NCBI GenBank assembly: GCA_902566635.1
Contig: CACFJP010000010.1
Coordinates: 1 to 52,650, forward strand
Source: an uncultured Bacteroidota bacterium
Lineage (GTDB): Bacteria; Bacteroidota; Bacteroidia; Flavobacteriales; Flavobacteriaceae
Length of the DNA stretch: 52,650 bases
Reading direction: 5' to 3'
Of the stretch, positions 24,647 through 33,520 are shown in pieces. A program made the position numbers and the translations under genes. Below the pieces are notes generated by a model. The model was not told where the DNA came from, made no database searches, and saw only the letters and a list, made by a program, of their open reading frames with translations. Positions within the stretch are counted from its first letter, which is position 1, and each line of letters begins with the position of its first letter.

Positions 24647-25723
24647 ATGAATCCATTGCACTCAACTTTTATTGAACATCAGTTGTCGGGTAGATACATT
24701 TGCAACACGCACATAGAACCATTACTGTCTGCATACAACACTACTGTTATTGGGCATAGTGAGACTGGTTTACCTATCTATCGCATTTGTGTAGGTGCTG
24801 GTAAGACAAAGGTATTGATGTGGTCTCAAATGCATGGAAATGAGTCAACAACCACCAAAAGTGTGTTTGATCTGTTGCGATTTTTACAATCAGACAAAAG
24901 TTTAATCGAACCCCTCCAGCTTTCGATTATCCCTATCCTCAACCCTGATGGGGCAAAGTCATACAATCGATTCAATGCCAATCAAGTTGATCTTAACAGA
25001 GATGCGATAGACTTATCTCAAGTCGAAAGTCGGATATTACGCAAGGAGTTTGATGAATTTTCCCCTGATTATGCGTTCAATCTACATGATCAGCGTACCA
25101 TTTTTGGCGTTGAGGCTAAGCCAGCAACACTCTCGCTGTTGGCCCCTGCTTTAGACAAAGAACGAAGTTTTAACGACTGTAGAAACAAAGCAGCGCAGTT
25201 GGCAGCGAGTGTTTTTCAGGGTCTTCAATCATCGTCAATCGCCTCACAAATCGGACGCTTTGACGACCAGTTTAATCCAAACTGTGTAGGAGACGCTTTT
25301 CAGTCCTTGGGTGTGCCTACCTTACTGATTGAAGCAGGTCACTATCAAGACGACTACCACCGAGAAAAAACCAGAACGTTTGTTTTTGACGCTTATGTGT
25401 TGGCACTCCAAGCAATCGGTACTTCTAATTTTTCTGATTTTTCGATTTATCACTCCATTCCTCAAAACAAAAAGATATTTTTCGATTATCTATTTCGAAA
25501 CGTTCATTATGTAGATCGTGGAAAAGAAAAAACAGGAGACGTAGGATTGCAATACAAAGAGGTTCTAAACAGTAATCAAATCGAGTTTCACCCTGTTTTT
25601 ACTGCCGCTGGAGATTTATCTAAAGCTTATGGCCATATCGAGCCCAATTGTGAAAATCTCGAGCCTTTTGTGTTTAAAATCGAAGAATCCGCACAAAACT
25701 TACTGAAATCGTTGAATTTGTAA
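24647..25723 (+). CDS. M14 family zinc carboxypeptidase-like protein
   Basis: 358 residues from ATG 24647. The frame opens at TTG 24626, but that lies inside the promoter box, so the ATG is preferred. Zinc ligands fit the M14 pattern: H63-x2-E66 in SQMHGNEST, then NPDGAKSYNRFNANQVDLNRD (substrate-binding Asn-Arg near 117-118), H147 in FNLHDQRTIFG, and the catalytic Glu in LLIEAGHYQDDYHREKTR. No signal peptide is present, so a cytoplasmic location is expected. Such proteins act on C-terminal residues of peptides or on peptidoglycan or acyl-amino-acid substrates; which applies here cannot be told. The AsnC-type regulator gene follows after 75 nt. Confidence 0.82.
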   Translation: MNPLHSTFIEHQLSGRYICNTHIEPLLSAYNTTVIGHSETGLPIYRICVGAGKTKVLMWSQMHGNESTTTKSVFDLLRFLQSDKSLIEPLQLSIIPILNPDGAKSYNRFNANQVDLNRDAIDLSQVESRILRKEFDEFSPDYAFNLHDQRTIFGVEAKPATLSLLAPALDKERSFNDCRNKAAQLAASVFQGLQSSSIASQIGRFDDQFNPNCVGDAFQSLGVPTLLIEAGHYQDDYHREKTRTFVFDAYVLALQAIGTSNFSDFSIYHSIPQNKKIFFDYLFRNVHYVDRGKEKTGDVGLQYKEVLNSNQIEFHPVFTAAGDLSKAYGHIEPNCENLEPFVFKIEESAQNLLKSLNL

Positions 25724-25726
25724 AGT

Positions 25727-25741
25727 AATTTACAATAAATT
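25727..25741. promoter_or_regulatory. 15-bp palindrome upstream of the AsnC-family gene
   Basis: AATTTA-CAA-TAAATT is a perfect 6-bp inverted repeat with a 3-nt centre, 57 nt upstream of the regulator's ATG. Its 15-bp length fits Lrp/AsnC operators, so autoregulation is possible. In AT-rich sequence such palindromes can also arise by chance. Confidence 0.35.
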
Positions 25742-25798
25742 AGTACATAAAATAGATTAAATTCAAAGAATTTTTGCTTTATTTGCAAAAAATATAAT

Positions 25799-26278
25799 AT
25801 GAGCAAAATGAAATTAGACGAAATCGATCATCAGATATTAGATATCCTTATCGATAACATGCGAACTCCTTTTACCGATATTGCAAAAAAGCTTTTAATT
25901 TCAGCAGGTACAGTTCATGTTCGCGTAAAAAAAATGGAAGATTCTGGAATCATAAAAGGTTCATCCTTGACTCTTGATTATAAAAAATTAGGTTATTCAT
26001 TCATTGCCTATATTGGTATTTATCTTGAAAAAACGCACCAGACTAAATATGTTTTAGAGCGACTTTCGGAAATCCCCAACGTCACTGTTGCACACATTAC
26101 TACTGGAAAATTTAACATTTATTGTAAAGTGCGAGCAAAAAGTACGGAGCACGCTAAAGAAATCATCTTCACTATCGATGATATTGATGGTGTTTTACGT
26201 ACCGAAACTATGATTTCGTTAGAAGAAAGCATTAATGATAAAAAGCGTTTGATGCACACTATTTTTCACGAACTCTAA
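25799..26278 (+). CDS. Lrp/AsnC family transcriptional regulator
   Basis: 159 residues. The N-terminal winged HTH is LDEIDHQILDILIDNMRTPF followed by TDIAKKLLISAGTVHVRVKKMEDSGII (about 5-50), and a C-terminal RAM ligand-binding domain follows (about 70-150, with GKFNIYCKVRAKSTEHAKEII). Proteins of this family sense amino acids and act as octamers. The sequence is of the AsnC-like type common in flavobacteria. It follows the M14 peptidase gene and is closed by a clear intrinsic terminator. Confidence 0.9.
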   Translation: MSKMKLDEIDHQILDILIDNMRTPFTDIAKKLLISAGTVHVRVKKMEDSGIIKGSSLTLDYKKLGYSFIAYIGIYLEKTHQTKYVLERLSEIPNVTVAHITTGKFNIYCKVRAKSTEHAKEIIFTIDDIDGVLRTETMISLEESINDKKRLMHTIFHEL

Positions 26279-26298
26279 GAGGATATTAACACAGTTTG

Positions 26299-26329
26299 AA
26301 CCCTCTTACGACAAGTTCGAGGGTTTTTT
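26299..26329 (+). terminator. Intrinsic terminator after the AsnC-family gene
   Basis: AACCCTC (26299-26305) pairs with GAGGGTT (26319-26325) around a 13-nt loop and runs into six T (26324-26329). Confidence 0.75.
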
Positions 26330-26344
26330 AATGATTTATAATTA

Positions 26345-28906
26345 ATGGCGCAAAAAACAAAATTAGAACGTTTCGAAACCGAAGTGATTTCGAGATTTCA
26401 ACTGTATAACAGTGTGTTTTCGACACTTCCATACTCCCATATTACCAAGACCTCAACACTACTCCCTTTCTTCACTGAATTTTGCTCACATGGGTTTGAT
26501 CAGAATAAGAATCCAATTGAAATAGTCGAGAATTTTTTTGAGTTGTACTATCCCAACAACTCAGAGAGAGACAACACCGACATTTTGTTCCGATTAATTC
26601 AGTTTATCGAACGTCAAGTAGTACTCTTTGATGCGATAGAGGATGCTGCATTTACTGAAGTCAATAATTTCAGTGGTCGTGGAACCTTGCGAAGCTCCAA
26701 AGAAGAAGCCACAGAAAAAACAAAAAGAGCTGCGCTAAGAGACTATCTCAACAATTTTAAGGTTCGACCAGTTTTAACTGCACACCCAACACAGTTTTAC
26801 CCTGGCTCAGTATTAGGGATCATTACAGACCTATCAGCTGCGATTAAGGCCAATAATCTACCAAGTATTAAACTCTTGCTTGCACAATTGGGGCGTACGC
26901 CTTTTTTCAAAAAAGAGAAGCCTTCACCGCTCGATGAAGCGAGAAGTTTGATGTGGTATCTTGATAACGTCTTTTATCACTCGGTCAGTAATATTCATCA
27001 ATATATTAAGAACAATATTTTTGATGGGAAGGATTTTCAAAATCCTCTCATCAACCTTGGGTTTTGGCCTGGTGGTGATCGTGATGGAAATCCTTTTGTG
27101 ACAACAGAAATTACAATTAAAACAGCGCAGGAATTACGTTCCAATGTGATTCGAAATTACTATCGAGATGTTCGGAAACTGCGTCGAAGACTTACCTTTA
27201 AAGGAGTTGAGGAAATTACGATTGAAATCGAGACAAAATTGTACAATAGTATTTTTAGTAAAAAAGAACAGCCAGAAATCTCTCTTTCTGATCTAAAAGC
27301 AAAGCTTCATGAAATTCATCAACTCTTGGTTTCGGATTATCATAGCATGTTTGCAAAAGAGGTTGATGCGTTAATCAATAAGGTCAACAACTTTGGTTAT
27401 CACTTTGCAAGCCTTGACATCCGTCAGGACTCAAGGGTTCATCATGAAGCGTTTCTGACATTACTAAAAGGTGCACAAAAGCAAGGAGTTGTCAGTAAAG
27501 AAGTGGATTATCTACAACTTGATGAGTCAGAAAAAATTGACTTCCTCACAACTCTAAAAGGAAACTTACTTCCTGAAAAATTTTCGGATAATCTTGTGAA
27601 CAAAACTCTTGGCTCTATTCGAGCAATGCAAAAAATTCAGTCACAAAATGGAGAACTCGGATGTCACCGATATATCATTAGCAACAACCAAACTTCACAA
27701 AATATTTTTGAGGTTTTTGCCATGATACGTTTGAGCAACTGGGAATCACCAAGTGTTGATGTTGCACCACTTTTTGAAACCATTTCAGACTTAAGTATTG
27801 CTCCAAAAGTGATGGACGTGGTATATAGTGACCCTACATATCGAAATCATTTGCGTACAAGAGGCGATAAACAAACCATCATGCTAGGGTTTTCTGATGG
27901 GACCAAAGATGGTGGGTACCTCATGGCAAATTGGAGTATTTTTCGTGCCAAGGAAGAACTTACAGAAGTGTCTCGAAAGCATGGAGTTAAAGTATTATTC
28001 TTCGATGGTCGGGGAGGACCACCAGCACGTGGGGGTGGAAACACACATCAATTCTATGCTTCTTTGGGCGACAGTATTGAGTCGGATGAAATTCAAATTA
28101 CAGTTCAAGGGCAAACGATTAGCTCCAATTTTGGAACGATCAGCTCTTGTCAATACAACCTAGAGCAGCTGTTAAGCTCAGGTATTGCCAATCGAGTGTT
28201 CAACAACAGTTCTTCTCAATTATCTGATGAGGATCGCCAAACGATGGTAGAACTTGCAGAGACTAGTTATCAAGCTTATCAAGACTTTAAATCACATCCA
28301 AAGTTTTTGCCTTATTTGGAACACATGAGTACCCTAAAGTTTTATGCAAAAACTAATATTGGTAGTCGCCCAAGTAAAAGAGGTAAATCAAAGTCTTTTG
28401 ATTTTTCTGCTCTTCGTGCCATCCCATTTGTGGGCAGTTGGAGTCAGTTGAAGCAAAATGTACCTGGCTTCTATGGGGTAGGTGTTTCGCTAGAAAAATT
28501 TGAAGAATCCGGTCGTTTTGATCAAGTTATTGCGTTATACGAAAACAACGCTTTTTTCAGAACCTTGGTTTACAACTCAATGATGAGCCTCACCAAATCA
28601 TTTTTCAAACTCACTGCCTATATGCAAAAAGATCCTGAATATGGTCCATTTTGGGATCAAATTCACGATGAATATCAACGTGCCAAGAAGTACTTGTTGA
28701 AGCTCACTGGTCAGTCAGAATTGATGGAAAACGAGCCAGCAGGAAAGGCCTCAATTATGATGCGTGAAAAGATTGTATTACCGTTGTTAACAATTCAGCA
28801 GTTTGCATTGTGCAAGCTTCACCAAAAAGGCAGTGATGAGGTACTCGAAAAGATTGTTACTCGTTCGTTGTTTGGCAATATCAATGCGAGTCGAAACTCT
28901 GCTTAA
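26345..28906 (+). CDS. ppc: Phosphoenolpyruvate carboxylase
   Basis: 853 residues. The first signature VLTAHPTQ carries the catalytic histidine H147. The second, FFDGRGGPPARGGGNTHQFY (near residues 552-571), holds the catalytic Arg/Gly loop, and GFSDGTKDGGYLMANW just before it binds the metal-PEP complex. The enzyme makes oxaloacetate from PEP and bicarbonate to refill the TCA cycle. The usual C-terminal QNTG is replaced by an INASRNSA ending, which I believe is normal for the Bacteroidota branch. It starts just after the terminator of the AsnC gene; its stop shares the tetranucleotide TTAA with the stop of the convergent aroB. Confidence 0.95.
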   Translation: MAQKTKLERFETEVISRFQLYNSVFSTLPYSHITKTSTLLPFFTEFCSHGFDQNKNPIEIVENFFELYYPNNSERDNTDILFRLIQFIERQVVLFDAIEDAAFTEVNNFSGRGTLRSSKEEATEKTKRAALRDYLNNFKVRPVLTAHPTQFYPGSVLGIITDLSAAIKANNLPSIKLLLAQLGRTPFFKKEKPSPLDEARSLMWYLDNVFYHSVSNIHQYIKNNIFDGKDFQNPLINLGFWPGGDRDGNPFVTTEITIKTAQELRSNVIRNYYRDVRKLRRRLTFKGVEEITIEIETKLYNSIFSKKEQPEISLSDLKAKLHEIHQLLVSDYHSMFAKEVDALINKVNNFGYHFASLDIRQDSRVHHEAFLTLLKGAQKQGVVSKEVDYLQLDESEKIDFLTTLKGNLLPEKFSDNLVNKTLGSIRAMQKIQSQNGELGCHRYIISNNQTSQNIFEVFAMIRLSNWESPSVDVAPLFETISDLSIAPKVMDVVYSDPTYRNHLRTRGDKQTIMLGFSDGTKDGGYLMANWSIFRAKEELTEVSRKHGVKVLFFDGRGGPPARGGGNTHQFYASLGDSIESDEIQITVQGQTISSNFGTISSCQYNLEQLLSSGIANRVFNNSSSQLSDEDRQTMVELAETSYQAYQDFKSHPKFLPYLEHMSTLKFYAKTNIGSRPSKRGKSKSFDFSALRAIPFVGSWSQLKQNVPGFYGVGVSLEKFEESGRFDQVIALYENNAFFRTLVYNSMMSLTKSFFKLTAYMQKDPEYGPFWDQIHDEYQRAKKYLLKLTGQSELMENEPAGKASIMMREKIVLPLLTIQQFALCKLHQKGSDEVLEKIVTRSLFGNINASRNSA

Positions 28907-29943
28907 TCAGCATAAAATCGAAAAGCTGCATCGATGTCTTCTTCGCTGACAAGGCAATCGATTACAGGCGAACCTATAGCTTTGAGTAAAACGAATTTGA
29001 TGTCACTTGATTCGTTTTTCTTATCGTGTTTGAGTAAAGCTATAATAGCAGAACGATCATTGTCGTCAAAAGAAATAGAATCGAAAATAGAAGAAAAAAC
29101 AGTTTTGATTTGATTCCTTTCTTCGATAGATAAGTTTGTTGTAAGATAGGACAATTCAGCTTCCATCACCATTCCAATAGCAATTGCTTCGCCATGCAAT
29201 AAGTTTTGAGTAGAGGGATTATTGAGGAAATGAGTCTCAATCGCATGACCTAAAGTATGACCATAGTTGAGAATTTTACGTAATCCTTTTTCGTAAGGAT
29301 CTTCAGAAACCACTTTGTGTTTGATCTCAAGGGAGTGACGTATATGATTTGAAATAGTGCTTTTTTCATTCAGTTTTTCTGTTGCTAAGTTTGAAAAATA
29401 ATCAGCATCTGCAATTAATCCATGTTTAAGCATTTCTGCATAACCACTTCTAAATTCATTGCTCGGCAATGTTGTGAGAAAGCTATCGTCGATTACAACA
29501 AATGCTGGCTCTCGAATGATGCCAATTTGATTTTTTAAACCATGAAAATCAACTCCTGTTTTACCACCAACTGAAGCATCAACCATAGCTAACAGTGATG
29601 TAGGAATATTGATAAAATCAATTCCTCTTTTGTATGTACAGGCTACAAAACCCCCTAAATCTGTCACAACACCACCCCCTAGATTGATTAGCAAGCTGTT
29701 TCGATCTGCACCTTGTTCAGACATTGATGACCAAAGATGCTCACAAGTTCCGATGTGTTTGTTGGCTTCGCCAGCACCCATCGTGAGCAAGGCGTATGGA
29801 TGCGAAAAATGCTGATCGAAATAGGATAAACAATGTGACTTAGTGTTATGGTCTACTAGGACAAATACAGATGAGTAGCTCTTTTTAACAAGTGTGTCGC
29901 TGAGTTGTTTCCAACCATTTGCATAATAAAAAATAGTGCTCAT
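28903..29943 (-). CDS. aroB: 3-dehydroquinate synthase
   Basis: 346 residues from ATG 29943. The frame continues upstream to 30075, but a perfect promoter box (TACTTTTG) lies within that stretch and family proteins begin near MSTIFYYANG, so the short form is chosen. NAD-binding and catalytic motifs are GGGVVTDLGGFVACTYKRGI, PTSLLAMVDASVGGKTGVD, GYAEMLKHGLI and LNYGHTLGHAIE. It catalyses the second step of the shikimate pathway. No other aro gene is near; the divergent neighbour is proline dehydrogenase, an arrangement I recall from other flavobacteria. Confidence 0.94.
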   Translation of the reverse strand: MSTIFYYANGWKQLSDTLVKKSYSSVFVLVDHNTKSHCLSYFDQHFSHPYALLTMGAGEANKHIGTCEHLWSSMSEQGADRNSLLINLGGGVVTDLGGFVACTYKRGIDFINIPTSLLAMVDASVGGKTGVDFHGLKNQIGIIREPAFVVIDDSFLTTLPSNEFRSGYAEMLKHGLIADADYFSNLATEKLNEKSTISNHIRHSLEIKHKVVSEDPYEKGLRKILNYGHTLGHAIETHFLNNPSTQNLLHGEAIAIGMVMEAELSYLTTNLSIEERNQIKTVFSSIFDSISFDDNDRSAIIALLKHDKKNESSDIKFVLLKAIGSPVIDCLVSEEDIDAAFRFYAD

Positions 29944-29976
29944 AAAGTATTTGAAATTGTTTTTTCCAATATGATG

Positions 29977-29984
29977 CAAAAGTA
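29977..29984 (-). promoter_or_regulatory. -7 promoter box of aroB
   Basis: TACTTTTG on the minus strand matches TAnnTTTG and leaves a leader of about 28 nt before ATG 29943. No clear -33 partner was found. Confidence 0.5.
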
Positions 29985-30042
29985 ACCCAAATGTTTTATT
30001 TTTAGATGTTGTAAAACAAACATTTGTTGCATTGTGCGTAAT

Positions 30043-31215
30043 ATGTTCAACAATACCACTGAAGCTTTTGTTCATCTAACAAACAAAGAGCTAAATCAGT
30101 TGGTTTGGCTGTTCAGATTGCTTTCAAACAGATGGATTTCAAGAGTTGGAATAATTACAATGAATACCTTCGGTCATCTCAAACTGTTTGTGTTGCAACG
30201 TATCCAACGATGGTTATTTAAGCCCTTTTACGCAGGTACGACACTACAGGAGTCTGAGCCAACAGTAGCGTATTTGTCGAATTATGACGTGTTTTCTTAT
30301 CTCAATTATGCAACAGAGGATTGCTGGGATGAAAAGCAATTTGAAGTAAATTCTCAAATCGTACAAAAGCTGTTGTTGCACGCTGCTACAACAAAAAATA
30401 TTCCTTTTAGTGTTTGTAAGGCAACTTCTTTTGGTCATAAGCATTTATTTCAAAAAATAAATGCACAACTATCTTTAACTAAAAATGAAAAGCACGCATT
30501 TAAAAGTGTTGTTAATCGTTTTCGTGAATGTTGTAAGGTCGCCAAAGAGCATGATGTTGGTTTGCTGATAGACGCCGAGGAATACAATATGCAATTAGCT
30601 GTTGATCAAATTGTAATGGACTTGATGAAAGAGTTTAACACCTCCAAAGCAGTTGTGTACAATACAGTACAACTATACTTGGTTGATGGAAATGAACGCT
30701 TACAACAGATGCACTATCGGGCTAAAACAGAATCGTTTAATCTCGGTTTAAAATTGGTTCGAGGTGCTTATATGCAAAAAGAACGCAAAAGAGCTCAAAA
30801 ACTCGGTATTCCAAGTCCCATATGCAAAACCAAATCTGACACTGATGCAAACTTCAACCAAGCAGTTGCGTATTGCTTCAATCATCTTTCGAATATTTCT
30901 ATTTTGTTGGGATCACACAACGAATACAGTATGATTTTGGCAACTGAAATAATGAAAAAAAACAGAATCAAAAGTTGGGATGAGCGTGTGTGGTTTAGCC
31001 AATTGCTCGGAATGAGTGATCATATCTCCTTTATCCTTGCCAAAAAAGGCTATAATGTCGTCAAATTTGTACCCTTTGGACCCTTAGAAAAGTTGGCTCC
31101 CTACCTGACTAGAAGAGCTGAAGAAAATACTGCCATCGTCGGGCAAACAAGTAGAGAGTTAGCGTTGCTTCAAAGGGAAATCAAACGAAGATCTATTGTG
31201 GCGAAAGCTTTGTGA
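30043..31215 (+). CDS. Proline dehydrogenase (PRODH)
   Basis: 390 residues from ATG 30043. A GTG at 30034 adds three residues and is less like the family start, in which FxNTxxAF comes first. FAD/proline-binding motifs are LLIDAEEYNMQ, KLVRGAYMQKER, GSHNEYS, QLLGMSDHIS and PYLTRRAEEN. It oxidises proline to pyrroline-5-carboxylate and passes electrons to quinone; it is the single-domain form, so P5C dehydrogenase must be encoded elsewhere. Its last 23 nt overlap the 3' end of the convergent DUF4258-like gene. Confidence 0.93.
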   Translation: MFNNTTEAFVHLTNKELNQLVWLFRLLSNRWISRVGIITMNTFGHLKLFVLQRIQRWLFKPFYAGTTLQESEPTVAYLSNYDVFSYLNYATEDCWDEKQFEVNSQIVQKLLLHAATTKNIPFSVCKATSFGHKHLFQKINAQLSLTKNEKHAFKSVVNRFRECCKVAKEHDVGLLIDAEEYNMQLAVDQIVMDLMKEFNTSKAVVYNTVQLYLVDGNERLQQMHYRAKTESFNLGLKLVRGAYMQKERKRAQKLGIPSPICKTKSDTDANFNQAVAYCFNHLSNISILLGSHNEYSMILATEIMKKNRIKSWDERVWFSQLLGMSDHISFILAKKGYNVVKFVPFGPLEKLAPYLTRRAEENTAIVGQTSRELALLQREIKRRSIVAKAL

Positions 31216-31528
31216 AGTAGGCAATGCTGTCACAATTTTTAACCTCGTATTTATCCTCTGATAAGTTTAATCGATAGAAGTTGCAGCTATCAATCCCCAC
31301 AACACTTTCAGAAAATACAATATCACCACCTTTCAAAAAATCCAATCGGTTGATACTGTCTTGCATAGGGGTTGTAAATACCCATTCCTTTTTGGAAAAA
31401 TCATTGATGACTCTTGCATCAGGGCCATAGTAGCAGCGAGTGTTTTTACCTCCTAAAAAAAATAGCAACAACACTATCCCAACAGAAAAGCCCCCCAAGT
31501 AATAGGACAATCGTTTTAAAAAACTCAT
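31193..31528 (-). CDS. Membrane-anchored DUF4258-like protein
   Basis: 111 residues with one N-terminal membrane segment (YYLGGFSVGIVLLLFFLGG, about 9-27) and a soluble part with four cysteines. The opening and the phrases CYYGPDARVINDFSKK and GDIVFSESVVGIDSC recall DUF4258 proteins found beside tsaE in flavobacteria. Function unknown. The ATG overlaps the tsaE stop by 4 nt, so it is probably translated from the porX/tsaE transcript. Confidence 0.65.
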   Translation of the reverse strand: MSFLKRLSYYLGGFSVGIVLLLFFLGGKNTRCYYGPDARVINDFSKKEWVFTTPMQDSINRLDFLKGGDIVFSESVVGIDSCNFYRLNLSEDKYEVKNCDSIAYFTKLSPQ

Positions 31529-31929
31529 TGGAAGGTTAATTTTCGTTTGTGTTCATCAACCAGTTCGATATGTAAATTATGACATTCACCTTCGATAGCT
31601 TCGGCAACCATTTCTGGCCATTCGATGAAGCATAAGTCACCTGTTTGTATATAGTCTTCAAAACCAAGTTGCTCCAATTCATCTTCTTTTTCCAAACGAT
31701 AAAGATCCATATGAATAACTTCTCCCTTCGTGGTTGTGTATTGGTGAACCAATCCAAATGTTGGACTGCTCACAGTGTCCTCACTTCCCAACTGCGATAC
31801 TATGGATTGAATTAAAGTGGTTTTACCACTTCCCATTTGCCCTACAATAGCAACAATAGGGTATGTAAATGAATGCAAAAGTTGTCTAGCAACATCGTCG
31901 ATTTCTTGTAGTGAGTATTCAATTACCAT
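31525..31929 (-). CDS. tsaE: tRNA threonylcarbamoyladenosine biosynthesis ATPase TsaE
   Basis: 134 residues. The Walker A motif GQMGSGKTT is at residues 30-38, SSPTFGLVHQY and MDLYRLEKEDELEQLGFEDY follow, and FIEWPEMV is the usual late motif. TsaE is the ATPase that helps TsaB-TsaD attach the threonylcarbamoyl group to A37 of ANN-decoding tRNAs. It stands 14 nt downstream of porX, a conserved neighbourhood in flavobacteria. Confidence 0.93.
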   Translation of the reverse strand: MVIEYSLQEIDDVARQLLHSFTYPIVAIVGQMGSGKTTLIQSIVSQLGSEDTVSSPTFGLVHQYTTTKGEVIHMDLYRLEKEDELEQLGFEDYIQTGDLCFIEWPEMVAEAIEGECHNLHIELVDEHKRKLTFQ

Positions 31930-31943
31930 GTCGCAAAAATACT

Positions 31944-33491
31944 TTACTTGGGGGAAAGCACAGCAAATGGAATTAGCATTTCTTCCAGAGAAACACCACC
32001 ATGTTGATAGGTATTCCTGTAAAAATTGACAAAATGATTATAATTAGAGGGGTAAATCAGATATTTATCTTCAGTTGCAAAAGTAAAACTGCTGGTGAGG
32101 TTGATTTTCGGCAATCCAATCTTTTCTGGATTTGAAACTGTATAAAGACTTTTATCTTCAGAATGGAGTCGTTTTCCTGTTTTGTATCTGATGTTTGTGC
32201 TCGAATCACGATCACCTAAAATTTTGGATGGCTGTCGCACATTAATGGTTCCATGATCAGTGGTGATCATCAATTTAAATCCAAGAGATTGCGCACGCTT
32301 TATGATTTCTAACAAAGGGGAGTTCTGAAACCAAGTGGCAGTGAGCGATCGAAATGCCTTATCAGAGGATGCTAGTTCTTTAATGATTTCCATTTCGGTT
32401 TTGGCATGCGAAATCACATCAACAAAATTATAGACAATAACACAGAGGTCATTTGTGGATTCATTTTGGAGCTGGGCAGCCAGTTTATGTCCCTGATCTT
32501 TACGATTAATTTTGTGATAACTGAACGAAATATCTTTTTCTAGAGCAGAAAATTGACCTGCCAAAAGCTCTTTTTCATAAAGGTTTTTACCACCAGCATC
32601 TGTATCATCCTTCCAAAAATTGGGGTATAATCGTTTGATGTTAACAGGCAATTCGCCAGCAAATAGTGCATTTCTGGCATATTGAGTGGCGGTGGGTAAA
32701 ATGCTACTACATATCTGTTCTTGTTGTAACTTATAAAAAGGTGAAAGATGTGTTTGCAACACTCGCCACTGATCGAGACGTAGGTTGTCAATCACTACTA
32801 GCAAGGTTGTTGTGTCTTTGCTCAATTTGTGAAGTACCAACTTCTCAATCATCTGATGAGACATCACCAAAGGGCTATCTCCATTGACCAAATCTTCGTA
32901 TTTTGAAGATATAAATTTGGAAAATATATGATTGGCCTCTGATTTCTGATGATTCAAAATCTCATGCAAATCACTTGACTCCATCGCATCAATTTCAAGT
33001 TCCCAAAAACATAATTTTTGATAGATCGCTGACCAGTCATCATAATCATTTGCTTGCCTGATATCGATATTGAGATCTTGAAACGAACGTTGATAGTCCA
33101 TTGTTGTTTTTTCAGCAACAAGTCTGGAGTTGTCCAAGTTTTTTTTTAATGAAAGTAAGATTTGATTTGGGTTCACTGGTTTGATCAAATAGTCTGCTAT
33201 TTTTGCTCCAATGGCTTCTTCCATCAAATTTTCTGCCTCACTTTTTGTAATCATTATTACTGCCAAATTTGGATAGATTTTCTTGATTTCACTTAAGACA
33301 GCTAATCCATCCATGCCTGGCATGTTTTCATCTAAAAGGACGATGTCAAAAGCCTGTTCTTTGACTAAATCCAATGCGTCAGGACCATTTGTACAAGGAT
33401 GAACTACATATCCTTTATCTTCCAAAAAATGAATGTGTGGCTGCAAAAGGGTGATTTCATCATCTACCCACAACACCTGTATCAGTTTCAT
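31944..33491 (-). CDS. porX: PorX-type response regulator with PglZ phosphatase-like domain
   Basis: 515 residues. A receiver domain covers about residues 1-120, with the acidic pocket VDDE (9-12), phospho-acceptor D54 in VLLDENMPGMDG, and a Lys in LIKPVNP. The rest is an alkaline-phosphatase-superfamily PglZ domain, with VVIDNLRLDQWR and the metal-binding TTDHGTINVRQPSKILGD. PorX with the histidine kinase PorY controls type IX secretion in Bacteroidota and its PglZ domain hydrolyses oligonucleotides (family knowledge). The presence of this gene suggests the organism secretes by T9SS. The start lies 29 nt from the divergent HD-domain gene. Confidence 0.92.
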   Translation of the reverse strand: MKLIQVLWVDDEITLLQPHIHFLEDKGYVVHPCTNGPDALDLVKEQAFDIVLLDENMPGMDGLAVLSEIKKIYPNLAVIMITKSEAENLMEEAIGAKIADYLIKPVNPNQILLSLKKNLDNSRLVAEKTTMDYQRSFQDLNIDIRQANDYDDWSAIYQKLCFWELEIDAMESSDLHEILNHQKSEANHIFSKFISSKYEDLVNGDSPLVMSHQMIEKLVLHKLSKDTTTLLVVIDNLRLDQWRVLQTHLSPFYKLQQEQICSSILPTATQYARNALFAGELPVNIKRLYPNFWKDDTDAGGKNLYEKELLAGQFSALEKDISFSYHKINRKDQGHKLAAQLQNESTNDLCVIVYNFVDVISHAKTEMEIIKELASSDKAFRSLTATWFQNSPLLEIIKRAQSLGFKLMITTDHGTINVRQPSKILGDRDSSTNIRYKTGKRLHSEDKSLYTVSNPEKIGLPKINLTSSFTFATEDKYLIYPSNYNHFVNFYRNTYQHGGVSLEEMLIPFAVLSPK

Positions 33492-33496
33492 ATTCG

Positions 33497-33504
33497 TATA
33501 TTTG
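33497..33504 (+). promoter_or_regulatory. -7 promoter box of the HD-domain gene
   Basis: TATATTTG matches TAnnTTTG and lies 16 nt before the TTG start at 33521, which supports that unusual start. No -33 element was recognised. Confidence 0.45.
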
Positions 33505-33520
33505 CATAAATTCTAAATCT

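Noticed and set aside
26345-28906. PEP carboxylase without the C-terminal QNTG as a damaged gene
   Set aside because: Both catalytic signatures are intact, the length is normal for the Bacteroidota branch, and the INASRNSA ending appears natural for it.
29944-30075. Longer start for aroB and an overlap with the proline dehydrogenase gene
   Set aside because: A perfect promoter box lies within the extension and the added residues do not fit the AroB family.
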